Assembly: GCA_001600875.1 (NCBI GenBank)
Contig: BCLD01000015.1
Span: 289,862-353,861 of the forward strand
Source: Solicoccozyma terricola
Taxonomy: Eukaryota > Basidiomycota > Tremellomycetes > Filobasidiales > Piskurozymaceae
DNA: 64,000 nucleotides
Direction of reading: 5' to 3'
This document shows, in pieces, positions 10,024 to 23,855 of the stretch. Made by a program: the position numbers and the translations under genes. The notes under the pieces were generated by a model that was given only the letters and a program-made list of their open reading frames with translations, had not been told where the DNA came from and searched no databases. Every line of letters starts with the position of its first letter. The first letter of the stretch is position 1.

Positions 10024-13000
10024 TCTCGATTAACGTTTCTTTGGTTAATATGTCGTCTGACCGTTAGAAGGGGGAGTGGGGGGTGGGGGGAAGGGGTAGG
10101 TTGAGACGTTCAGGGGAACAGTGAAAAGAGACTGTGTGTTATAGAGTCTTTACACTGGGTCCGCTGACGTGAGGACGGGGAAAGTATTGGATTTGAATTG
10201 GGAAAATATGAGGGGGGATTCTGTGGCGTTTGTTTGTGATGATTCGAGTGATGAGGACTGTTGATTGTACTAGTTGAGTGTTGTGTGTGTGGATGTGTGT
10301 GGATGTGTGTGTGTGTGGTTGATGATCAATACGATATGATTACTACCCTCCGCTCTTCATCCCCACCTTCCTATTCCCCCCTCCTCCCCTCCTCACTCCC
10401 CTCACTCCACCCCCCCGCCCGCCCCCGTCCCAAACTTGCTTGACAAGCAAAACACAAATCATGTTCCCACGGGCCCATTAGCCGCGCATTAGAATCAACA
10501 CAACACCGCGGGTGGAGGTGGGCCAACACCCGGATTTGTTACACCCGGACGAGCCGCGGGGAGAGGGGAGGCGCGTGGGACGGCAGGGCATGGGACGGGG
10601 GAGGGACGGGGGGACGAGGGGATGACAATCTCGTAATTTGCGATTGGTACAAAGTGGGGTGGGGTAATTTGATTTTCATATTCAGTAGTAGTAAGTAGTA
10701 GCCGGTGGTTTTGGGAGGGATCCTGTTTGGGGTGGGTGGGGGTGGGGGGAATGGCAAATGGAAATGGGGGAGGTTACCACAAACAAACTCTTGAGAGTTC
10801 TCACAATGCTCTTTTGAATTGCTTTTTTACCAGTTCCAACTTTTCCCCTCTTAAGTACAGGTCGGTATGGGTACATACGGGTATGCGATTAGGCCTGCAA
10901 TGCAAGATGAGGGAGGTATGAAGGGGAGGGGGGGGTTTCATTCGGGAATTTCGTTCTGGTATTGGATCCATCATACTCCAAGTCCCCCGGTCGGTTGGTC
11001 GTGTGACATTTTTCTCATTAAACCCGTTGTTGGGGGAGGTCATTGAAATGGGATGGCTGGGCGTGTGAGGTTCTAAATGAGTGGTTATTGTTTCACCTGA
11101 TTACTCGGGGACATCGGATGGTCCCGAAAAACAAAAGAACAACACCCTTTCGTAGGTTCTTTTCTCGCTCATTATGTGAACGACGAGAGCCGAGCGTGCA
11201 AGGATGAGTCCCTCAGTCCCTCTTATACCCACTAATTCACCGAAAGCCCCGGGGGGGGGGGGGGGGGGGGAGGGTGGAGCGATCTAAGGGAAAAGGATAG
11301 AATGATCTTTAGAATTAAAAGGACGGGATGAGATAGAGGGGATTGTGGGATCTGGTTAGCGGTTCAAAGTGAATTGAGATGAAGGCGACGACGCTAAGGG
11401 AAGAGGGGTAAGAGGCGGGGTTCATGTAGTTTAATGATTGAACCATTCAGATTAAGACAAAACGAAGAAAGAAAGAAAGAACAGTAGAGATTGGTGTGGA
11501 CAAGTTCGCAACTTCTGGGGGTTTTTTTTGGGGGGCTGTGCACCGAACAAATGAATTCACCTGTTGTTTCCTATTGGTCATGGACATGCGATAGGGGGAT
11601 GTATGTGGAGGGTCTTTACTATGGTTCGCCCCCGCCCCCGCCCCCTGCCCCTGCCCCCTCCACCACCCAGCCACCACGTCATTCCAATGCAGATCTAATT
11701 GATAACCCCCCCCCNNNNNNNNNNNNNNNNNNNNNNNNNNNNNNNNNNNNNNNNNNNNNNNNNNNNNNNNNNNNNNNNNNNNNNNNNNNNNNNNNNNNNN
11801 NNNNNNNNNNNNNNNNNNNNNNNNNNNNNNNNNNNNNNNNNNNNNNNNNNNNNNNNNNNNNNNNNNNNNNNNNNNNNNNNNNNNNNNNNNNNNNNNNNNN
11901 NNNNNNNNNNNNNNNNNNNNNNNNNNNNNNNNNNNNNNNNNNNNNNNNNNNNNNNNNNNNNNNNNNNNNNNNNNNNNNNNNNNNNNNNNNNNNNNNNNNN
12001 NNNNNNNNNNNNNNNNNNNNNNNNNNNNNNNNNNNNNNNNNNNNNNNNNNNNNNCCCCCCCCCCCTACCACTTTCTCACGGATGGTCAATCCCGCCGGAC
12101 GCGTCGCGATTGCCCCCCTGAACCCAAACAAATCCCATTCTTCCCCCCCTTGCCATCCCTCTTCATCCTCACCACCACCACCAACCCACATCCCCTATCC
12201 GTCCATCGGTACGTCCAAGTGTTGTTTGATCACCCCTTTTGAGTGTTTTCCTCGAGGTGAGTTTGTCAGGTTTGAGTGGGGTGGTGATGGATGCGGGTGG
12301 AAGAAGGCGGGAGGGAGGGAAGGGGAAAGGATGCGAAAGGGAGGAGGTGTTGTCGTATGATCGATGGGACTTTGAAGATTATTCCTTCATATTCTCATCT
12401 TAATACCATCTCCCCCCCCCCCCCCCGGTGTACATGCGTACTTGACATCACATAAAACTTGAGAGAAGGAATAGAGGAAGAAGGAAATACTGATTTTTGA
12501 ACTCTTTTTTTCTTGGTTTGTTTTCTTGTTTTTTTTGGTTGTTGTTGATTACCACCCCGCCGCCGCCCCGCCCCGCCTCGCCCACGCCTTGGTCAAAACC
12601 CCGCCTCGTCACCTATGTTATATCGACGATGTTGATACCTCCATCTCCATCGTTTGATTGGGATTTTTTTTTTTTTTTGTTGGCATTTCGGAATGATGGT
12701 GGAACCTCCCTCGCCCCCCCCCGCCCAAAAAAAAACCGGAATTGTTTTGATTGATCGTTGGATTGGGACTCCCTTTTTCACTAATTTCTTTTCGTTTATT
12801 CGGGAACTGGATCGAATTACTCGGACGTATTTACAAAATACGGCTATCATCGGTTTTCGTCAAATACTCGGTTTTACAACCCTCGACAATCCAAACTTAC
12901 CTCTACCCCTACCTCAACCCCCACAAAAAAAAAACAGTCCTCTTCCTCACTCCTTTGGTCTCTCCAACTCCCTCAACCCACCTCCAACTTTTTACTTTTC

Positions 13001-13062
13001 CGCAATCCATCAACTTCAAACACTACGGAAATTCCCCCCCCCCCCCCTGAAAAATCGCAAAG
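10024..13062. other. Large gene-poor region containing an assembly gap
   Basis: 3 kb between two outward-facing starts (oxidoreductase and alpha-tubulin), the largest empty stretch in the window. It contains a GTGTGTGGATGTGTGTG microsatellite (10276-10318) and a G-rich segment 10540-10620. It also has a C4-G20 junction at 11247-11270, the N gap at 11715-12054, a C-tract at 12415-12426 and T-rich/C-rich stretches up to the tubulin start. I found no tRNA boxes and no coding sequence I can support. A gene could hide in the gap. Confidence 0.45.
11715..12054. other. Assembly gap (340 N) bounded by C homopolymers
   Basis: The N run is preceded by nine C (11706-11714) and followed by eleven C (12055-12065). 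A gap with the same homopolymer on both edges fits a read-through failure at a long C/G tract, with the true length unknown. Confidence 0.95.
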
Positions 13063-16044
<2,982 letters not shown>

Positions 16045-16780
16045 AGAACTCGAGATCGGGGAGATTGGCGTGGGCCTCGGGGCGGGGGGCTGAACTTTCT
16101 TACGGCGATAGCAGCTTTTTTCGCTTCTTCTCTTCCTTCGTAACCTTGGCGGCCCTTCCCGCTTCAAGTGGTAGCCTGGCTTCATTCTTTATCTAGTAGT
16201 TATCTTTGTCTCCGAAGAACGGCTTTTCTTATTTCTCTTTTTTTATATCTCTCGGCCTAATGATTCTTGATATGTTTCGGCCTGCATGACCCATCCCGAC
16301 CGAGCACGACAGTATGAGAATGACATTCAGGATCGAAGCGTAATGTTTACAAAGTCGGAAACAGGAGGAGAACACAGGAAAAGGGAAGTCTGCTGCACAG
16401 CACGAAGTAAGAAGCGTAACCGCAAAGCGGAGAAGGGAAGCAACCAACACACCGTTCTCTTCGAAATATGCTACCAAACTCCACTCGTTGACTCTGCAGC
16501 TGCAGGGAAATACGTCACAGTAGTCGTTGTTTCGGTCGTGATTTTCTCTCCACTCGGGGTCGCCCTTGTTTGTTGACTGACAGAGAGATATCATCAGCTA
16601 ATTGGTCTTTCTTTTTGCTCTACAGAAGGCATATCTCACATCGTAGTGGTGAAACAGTGTACTAGGGTAGGACTCGTACCCAAAGGGACATTGGAAGCAC
16701 GGGGCACGGTTGACTCGCTCGTCTCAGTCAACGCTCTGAGAAAGAACGGTAACAGTCAGATCAAGAGAGAGTGATGTTGA
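16045..16780. other. Convergent intergenic region after alpha-tubulin
   Basis: 736 nt holding two 3' ends. No supported gene; open frames on both strands lack motifs. A search for tRNA A and B boxes near 16660-16740 gave nothing convincing. Confidence 0.45.
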
Positions 16781-17702
16781 TCACTCGGGAAGACGTACCC
16801 GCCGCTCCTCCAAACTTGATTGAGACACGGGACATATGCACCGAAGTGAGTGACGTACGGACTATCTCCAAAAGTCAGCGGCACCATCACGTCTCTGCAT
16901 ATATATATATATGCACTCACTCTGCATACCTCCACCCTCTCCACGCTCCCTCTTCTCCAAGCAATTCTCGCGCTCTCCTAATAGCCCATTCGTCCGCCTC
17001 GTCAGTTGGCATTTGTCGAAGAGCAATGTTATGGATGTAGGGCATGATTGATTTCGGGATGTGGCGATGATCGTCTGGTATGAGTGCAATTGCCTGTTAT
17101 GGGAATGAAGCCAAACGATTTGATGATGTTTTCAATGCTCGCTATGATTGACAAACCGACACGCATGGCTCTGCCACTCACACCAGCGTTTACCGGCGAC
17201 TGAGCTTGTATCCCCTCGATCAACCTCTCAGCAGTCCAAGTCCCAACCTGTCCCCTAACGAACACGACAAAACAGACATTTAACATTTGAGCGTCCCCCA
17301 CAGCCACAAGGGATAACATGAAAATCCTTTCTCACCTTCCCAAGAGTACCTTCTTGACAACATCCTTGACCCATGCGAATGTCAGAATGTCGAAATAAGT
17401 ATCACCCTGAAGAGCTAGAAAGAAGAGTCTCTATTCGACAAAATCAAATGAGGATCGGTAGTCCCGCTGCTTTTGTCGTAGAATGTTCAACGCAAATAAA
17501 CCCACGATATATTCGTTGATATAATCCATCTTCCACAGCTTTGATTCTCTCGATGACTTCAGTTGTTAACCCCCCGAAAAAGTTATGTTAGAAATTGTTG
17601 TTGAGAGTTAGGAAGTTGTGCCGAATTGTAAACAAGGTCACTCACCGTTGTAGCTTCCGCCGTTCCACCGGTTTCTGAAGGATGCAACCACTGGCTCGAC
17701 AT
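16781..17702 (-). CDS. Unidentified 152-aa protein, six exons
   Basis: Exons (minus): 17646-17702, 17506-17556, 17336-17406, 17182-17254, 16921-17093, 16781-16814. Splice phases agree throughout and every intron has a good GTGAGT, GTGGGT or GTGAGA donor. The product is mixed alpha/beta-looking and not low complexity. Recognisable stretches are MDYINEYIGDTYFDILTFAW, GTWTAERLIEG, IALIPDDHRHIPKS, MPYIHNIALRQMP and DEWAIRRARELLGEEG. No signal peptide or membrane span is visible. I do not recognise the family. Consistent phasing over six exons argues that it is a real gene rather than chance frames. The last junction is the least certain part. The AT microsatellite at 16899-16912 lies in the final intron. 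Confidence 0.6.
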
Positions 17703-18478
17703 GGAGGTGTATGAGCGAGCAACAACGGATGTTCCTTGATGGGAGGGATGGTAAGGTCAGAATACAGCGCCGTGACGAGGACAAGTCACCTATCGTTTGA
17801 GGGGATGCTGGTCATCCAATTGGTGATCTGGCTGGTATCAGACGGAGTTGATCACGTGCATGGAATGGAATGGTACGTCTTCATCGAGTACACATTTGAA
17901 TACCTATGTCACCCCTCTACACTCCAAAGATTGAAGTACCGGTACCGGGGTCATCCACTGTTTTTCTTCAAACACTATTCAGAATTTCGATATCGCATGT
18001 CGCGGCGTTAAATTCTCCGAATTAAACCCAAAGGGGGAGGGGCATTCAGCAAATGTACAAGCAAAAAAATAACTCCTGGACATCCAAAAAACAGACTATA
18101 GAAGTTGAAAAGATCGAGTATACATCAGCTGCTTGATCCGACTAATAATCACGAAAAAAAGGCCAAAAAAAGAAAGAAACTTACCATCCATTTTCACTTT
18201 GCCATTTGCCAATTTTTCTTCTTTTTTCATCTTTCGCCCTCTTTTTTCCCTAATTTCGGCTCATCGTTGCTGGTCTCGAGATGGACAGCAGCGACTACGT
18301 CTCATCGCCACACCTCCACGTTGCTCAATCTGCGATGTTGATATGAAGTGTAGGCGTAGGAGTTGCAGGGATCGGTAGGTGTCTAGCCTCCCTACCGTGA
18401 TCGATTGGAGGGGTCTGACCTTGGCAAATAATTGATGATCATCCAGGACTGAAAATATCCCAGCGCTGGGGTCCTGAT
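17703..18478. other. Intergenic region, possible unassigned coding stretch at 18255-18509
   Basis: Upstream of the 152-aa gene and downstream of the small membrane protein. On the minus strand a frame stays open from 18509 to about 18254 and begins DVDDFYTGHINQDPSAG, which looks protein-like. It would join the neighbouring gene only through a weak GTTGTT donor (see that gene). Otherwise nothing supported. Confidence 0.35.
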
Positions 18479-18879
18479 TTATGTGTCCGGTGTAGAAATC
18501 ATCGACGTCCTATGTTTTGTTCCGATATCACGCACGGTCGTCAGTTACGGTATGCAACAATCAACAATAATCAGAGTAAAATCCCATATAGAACTCACCA
18601 AACAACCCTTGCGATGATAATCACTACGAATGCAAATAAAACAACCTTGGGGAACCTTCCAAGTCTATCCTCCATACTTCTCGACCGCACTAGGTCATTT
18701 AAATCCTTGACATGTTCTACTTCATCCACGGCAGTATTCTCTCTTCTTATCGGAGGTCGAAACCCATTCTCTACCGGCTCAATAACATAGATGGTGTATG
18801 GGTCATTCACTTCGATGATACGACCGTTAACTGATATGGTGGAGTACTCTGATAATTTTGTGGATGTTACGGAGATCAT
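18479..18879 (-). CDS. Small single-span membrane protein, unidentified
   Basis: Exons (minus): 18599-18879, 18479-18509; 103 aa. The N-terminal 75 residues are polar (SVNGRIIEVNDPYTIYVIEP, then an acidic/basic mix), followed by one clear membrane span VVLFAFVVIIIARVVW and a ten-residue tail. This is a tail-anchor-like layout. The strong donor GTGAGT after the span and phase continuity give the short C-terminus. An alternative donor just before the span would delete it and attach a longer soluble tail in phase. I do not recognise the family. Confidence 0.5.
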
Positions 18880-19027
18880 TGATGAGTTGAATAGAATGAA
18901 TGAAGGGTTTGTAGAAGGAATACGATATGAGTCGAGGTTGAAAGGGTCGGTTTGAATGGAATTGTGATTATATAATCAGGCGGGGGCACCAGGAGACATT
19001 CCACAGGACACACCCCCCACAGATCTA

Positions 19028-20545
19028 CTACTCCATCTCGAGCACCTTGACCTTACCCATCCGCAGCCCATTCCACCAATCTCCCACCGTCATCTCTTTG
19101 CCATTCACCGGCTTGACCTTTCTTACCAACACAACATGTTCATCGTCGGTAGTTTCTGGAGTAGTAGCACATCGTACCACCAATGCATGTGATGATAGTG
19201 GTATCGTGGATGTTGGAATCTTGGCGATTGATGCGTGTCCAGGTGGGAGAGATGATATCCAAGGAGTGGTCGATAGTGGTAAGGTTGAAATGTCTAATAA
19301 CTGCGTTTCCTTGCCTTTGATATCCGTCCAAAGCGGTTGCTAGGGTGGGTGACATAGTCAGCAACGCTCCTAACGTCGTTTCCAACATTTTTTTCTTTTA
19401 CAACCACTTACATGATGTGCAATCCCTTTATAAATCCGCTCAATCCTCTGAGCATCCATCATTTTGAAATCAACTTTTGCAGTCTTCCTCGTGATCTTTG
19501 GTGCCCGAGTAGCTTGTACAGTTGGATCTTGTGGAGATGCAATTGCCGTTCCGTTTTGAATGTCATAAAGGACTTTAACGAGTAAGTCTCCACCTTCACT
19601 AGCTAGTCGAGGGAGAAGGGAGGTATATGTATCCGTCGGCTTGATCACCTAAGGAAAGTATCCAAAAAAAAAGAGGAGACCCCCCATCAATCAGAACGCA
19701 GACGGCAAACTCAGTTGCCGACCAAACCTCACGCACTATTCCATCCCTCATCCCCCAAATTTGACCTTTATCAACGCCTTCCCAACTAAGACTCTGGACC
19801 ACCACTCCTGTCATATCCTCACCCGCCATAATAGCTCTCTGAATAGGTGCCGCACCTCTATACCGCGGTAGAAGTGATGGATGAACGTTTAATCGCGTTT
19901 GGGGAAGAGGGAAGTGGGTTTGGAGAAGCGTGGAAGGAAGAATGTGGCCGAATGAAGAGGTGATGAGGATTGAGGTTGGAGATGGGGTTGGGAATGAGGA
20001 TGGCGGCTGGTGGTGTAGTGTGTGTGGGGGGGGGGGTAGCACCAGGATATTCGTCAAAACCCCGCGTAACACAAATGTTTGAATGCTTAGGAGTTAGGGA
20101 ACTTGGCTGAAAACTCACCTCCCATCCTGTCATTCCCGATTCCGGAACAGTGTACACTTCCAACTTGCGTTCCTCTGCGAAATCATGCAAGGGAGCTGGA
20201 CATTGATCCAAGGTTTCATTAAATTGTCTTGGGGAGCGATGTGGCTGGAGGGCGGAAAGGGGGGGGGGGGGGAATGGAAAAATACTCCATTCTCATTTCT
20301 CCTCACTCACGTCTCACCCTCTTTCCACCACCTCTACCCATCACCTTCTCTGGCATTGTCATTACTTGCAGCGTTCTCCAAAGCCCAGTGGCTTTCAACA
20401 CGGCGTCCAAGGTGCCGATGGAGAAATGGTCGGATCCAAGGAAGAGGATATCCAAGAGACGAGAGCGGGGTTCGTTGGAAGAAGAGATAGTTGATGCATG
20501 GTGCCGGAGGATACGCACTGGTCCTAGTAGAGATTGTCGATTCAT
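19028..20545 (-). CDS. FMT1: Methionyl-tRNA formyltransferase, mitochondrial
   Basis: Exons (minus): 20311-20545, 20119-20195, 19737-20006, 19412-19648, 19028-19339; 376 aa. The enzyme transfers the formyl group of 10-formyl-tetrahydrofolate to Met-tRNA for mitochondrial initiation. The start MNRQSLLGPVRILRHHAST is an Arg-rich, acid-free presequence, so I chose it over upstream non-ATG codons. Landmarks are DILFLGSDHFSIGTLDAVL (first strand and helix), KVMGRGGGKRVRPPL, SILITSSFGHILP, and the catalytic signature VHPSLLPRYRG at residues 145-155 followed by GAAPIQRAI. The C-terminal tRNA-binding barrel includes HVVLVRKVKPVNG and GLRMGKVKVLE. Two introns contain 11-14 nt C tracts on the coding strand. 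It is divergent from BFR1. Confidence 0.92.
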
Positions 20546-20913
20546 CTGAGTGTAGAGGTTGGGCTCGGTAGTCCTGAGGTGATCCAAGACCGCGACCGCT
20601 CCATGCTACTTGATCTCCCGGCCCTCAGTCGTGGTCCAGAGGACACTGTTCGCTGTGTGACAGACGGTAGATCCGGTAGAGTGAGCAGCTGGGTGTCGGG
20701 GTAAGTATGTATCCTTGGAAGGGATGTCGACATCGACCATGGCAGACCCGAAACCGGGGAATATCCATCCAGGATAGTCACGGGCTCCCTCCCCGTCCGA
20801 CAGTCGTGTCATCTGTGGTCCATCCATACAGGCGGTGCTCACTACAGTCAACCCCAAATCATACATCCCTCTAGGCGGCACTCCCATCTTCTCACATCCA
20901 CACACCTACCAGT
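20546..20913. promoter_or_regulatory. Divergent promoter region (FMT1 / BFR1)
   Basis: 368 nt between outward-facing start codons; a shared promoter is likely. No motif claimed. Confidence 0.5.
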
Positions 20914-23351
20914 ATGCCACCACCAACTGCGTCCCTCAAACCGGCTCCCAAACAGGCCGGGAACAAGGATAAAACACCTTCGACGACTTTGAACGCGCCA
21001 GCAGCACAGGTCGACAAGGCGGACAAGCTGGCAAAGCCGGATCAGGTGGTATACAACAAGGAGCAAGACGAGATCAACAAGGAGATAGAAGGGGTCAAGG
21101 CCAAGTTGGTGAGTGCGGGGAGAAGGGCACAAACGATGATGTCGGGTGGGCATGAAATCGAACGAGCTGCTGAACATATTCCCTCGACAACGCCCACGCC
21201 CAACAGAATGAAATCCGTAACAAGCTCTCCCTCCTGCATTCTCCCGCTGGGAACGAGAATGATCGTCGATCTCAGATTCGAGCAGAGATGGATGCTCTAC
21301 AAGGTGCTCAAGGTCAAGCCAAGGTAGGTATATCTTCTCGACCCAGGGTATGTTCCCCAGAAAGCTGACGCAGCGTTTCCGTCCCAGACTGAACGTTCTA
21401 AAACCCTCGATCAAGTCAAACGTCTTCAAGAAGGTGTTCAGCAGAAGATCAAGGAAGTTCAAGCTCAACGAACCAAGATGCCTTACAAGAACGCAGAGGA
21501 GATTGAGCAAAGGATCGCGTGAGTTTTCTTCTGCTTTTTTTTTTTTTCCTTTTTTTTTTTTCTTTTTCTTTTGGTTTGTCATTCGTACGTGCTGCGCCGA
21601 TCACAAACATATAGCTAATTCTCAACCCTCTTCTTGTCTCACTTTCATAGCCACCTCAACAAACAAGTCGAATCGGGAACTCTTAAACTCATAGACGAGA
21701 AGAAGGCTCTCGCTGAGATAACAACTCTCAAACGATCTCTCAAGCAAGTCTCATCTACAGCATCCGTAGATGAATCTATCGCTGCAGATAGAGCAAAGAT
21801 CGAAGAACTTCGTAAGATTCTCGATGATCCTGAAAACAAGAAAGTTCAAGCGAGATGGGAGGAGTTGAAGACGGAATTGGATGCTTTGAGAGCTGAGGGG
21901 AATAAAGCGTATGAGGAGAGGAGTGGATTGTTTGATCAGAGGACGGCGTTGCAAAAGGAATTAGTAAGTTGGGCGATAAGGGGTCTGCGTCGACCATCTT
22001 ATGGAAAAAACAAGAAAAGGCTGGGGGGTGGAGCGGGAATTTTTGACGATTCTCTCTTTGCATTTTCGTAGGATGAGCTATACGGTCGTAAGCGGACTGC
22101 ATCTCAGAAATACCGCGAAGACGGTGACGCGTTAGTATTATTCTCTCTTTTTTTTTCTTTCCATACTGGGACATCCTTTAATGCTTCTTTTCTCCCTTTC
22201 AACCACCAGCTACTGGGCTCGGGTCCAACAAGAACGAGCTTCTAAACAAGCTCAATTCCGTCAACAAAAAGCTGAAGAGGACGCTGCTCGTCGAGAAACT
22301 GAGATCACTCGTTTGCGAGAAGAAGCTCAGACTCCAGCTTATGCAGCTGAGATTGAAGATTGTGGTGTTTTGATTGGATGGTTTAAAGGGAAATATGGAG
22401 GTGGAGTACCAGAAGTTCACGCTGGTGAAGGTGTTTCGGAAAAGGCAGTGTTGGATGGGGTGAGTTTGTTGGGGAAATTGAAAAAAAAAACAAAAAGAAC
22501 GAGTTGTGGTGGTTTAATCGCCATCGGGGAGTAGCACCCTGACGAGACTCTGGATTATTTTCTCATTCTCCGCAGGTCAAGAAGCTAGAAATCCGGAAGG
22601 TGGAGGACGAGCCTATTGGTGTGCCAATTAAGAAGAAGGGTGATGATGAGGATTCATGGGGTGGATTCTCGGGAGGTGGTGGTGGTAAGAAGAAGGGAAA
22701 GTTTGGTGGTGGTGGTGGTGGTGGTAAAAAGTCGGTGACTGCTTCTGGTACTGCTACTCCGTCCGAGGAAATCCCATCAACACCATCTGGAGCTGTCAAC
22801 GTTCCCTTCTCACTCCTCTCTGCGTTGTTATCGCTTTCTATCCCGCCTCCAACGACCAGTGCTGATTTTGCAAGGTGCATCAGCGATTTGGACAAGAAGA
22901 AAGCTTGGTTCGAAGCGAATAGTCAGAGGAAGACCAAGGAGGAAATCGAGAGGGTTGAGTTGTTGGTGAAGAAGATGCAGAAGAAGAATGAAGCGGTACT
23001 CGATGGGAAGAACGGGGACGAAAAGGTGGACGAGCTTGATGAGGAGGAAGAGGGTGGTAACAAGGAGCCATTGCATAGTGAGTGGAAAGATGTATGATAT
23101 GTGGTTACGATAACGTGTGGCTGATCGTCTTTCAATTTTCTTTCCAACCAGCCGTTGCTGTTGCTGGCGATGCTACCGAGGACGTTCAAGTCGAGCAGGG
23201 CGAACACGTATGTTTGATTTTTCGCAATCCATCAAGTCAAGTCGTTTGATCAACCCTGACACGTTCCTACTAACTCTTCTAGCTACCGACCACGCCAAGC
23301 AGCGAAGCTCTCGACAAAGTGGACTCTGCCATCGCTGGTGTCGATGCTTGA
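20914..23351 (+). CDS. BFR1: Bfr1-like coiled-coil protein (mRNP / ER-associated)
   Basis: Nine exons: 20914-21108, 21207-21323, 21388-21518, 21651-21963, 22072-22130, 22210-22459, 22576-23077, 23152-23207, 23283-23351; 563 aa. Yeast Bfr1 associates with polysomes and mRNPs at the ER and affects nuclear segregation and secretion. The N-terminus is Ala/Pro/Lys-rich, then KPDQVVYNKEQDEINKEIEG begins a long coiled coil of about 330 residues. The coiled coil includes RRSQIRAEMDALQ, QRTKMPYKNAEEIEQRIAHL and ALQKELDELYGRKR, typical of the family. After it come IEDCGVLIGWFKGKYG, a Gly/Lys-rich linker and a C-terminal part starting VPFSLLSALLSLSIPPPTT. All phases match. The next plus-strand gene is PPN1. 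Confidence 0.88.
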
Positions 23352-23855
23352 TCTTTACGACAAGATTCTTTTCATAGACATGGAGAGGGATGGGAAATGA
23401 CCCGAATCACCCCCTGAAGGAAAAAAAAAAAAAGGGCAGGTTGTTTCCCACCTTCCGGTCGGTCGGAGGAGGGGAGGCAGCAAATACCATATAGGCTTTG
23501 TACGACCTGGTTGACCAATTCTCATACATGCATATCAGACGGCGGCGTCGAGCTGGGATGAGAAGGGAGGGACGCACGTTTGTTGGAAACGAAAACAGTC
23601 CGAGGTGCGGCGATCCAAGGCCGTGATCGACCGAACCTGATGGTGCAACAGGAATATATTCGTGGGTGGTGGACAGCTCGGACGAGCGTAGTCCCACCCA
23701 CCCGAGTCACATCCCCATCCACCACCACCACACCAACCCACCATCTTTGAATGGCATACTCGTCGTCGTATCGGTGACCACTCCATCCCCCAGCCTTCTT
23801 CACCCACCGACCAAACGCACGACGACGAGCCACCCCCCCGTCCGTCTCAAGCACG
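23352..23855. other. Intergenic region BFR1 - PPN1
   Basis: 504 nt. The BFR1 3' end is followed by a GC-richer stretch with CCACC repeats around 23690-23745 that probably belongs to the PPN1 promoter. No gene seen. Confidence 0.45.

Noticed and set aside
11491..12360. Open frame of 289 codons spanning the N gap
   Set aside because: Most of it is translated Ns; the ends are Pro/Gly low complexity from homopolymers.
16640..16750. Possible tRNA gene (GGGTACGAGTCC resembling a B box on the minus strand)
   Set aside because: The T-loop has a wrong base and no matching acceptor stem, D arm or anticodon arm could be drawn.
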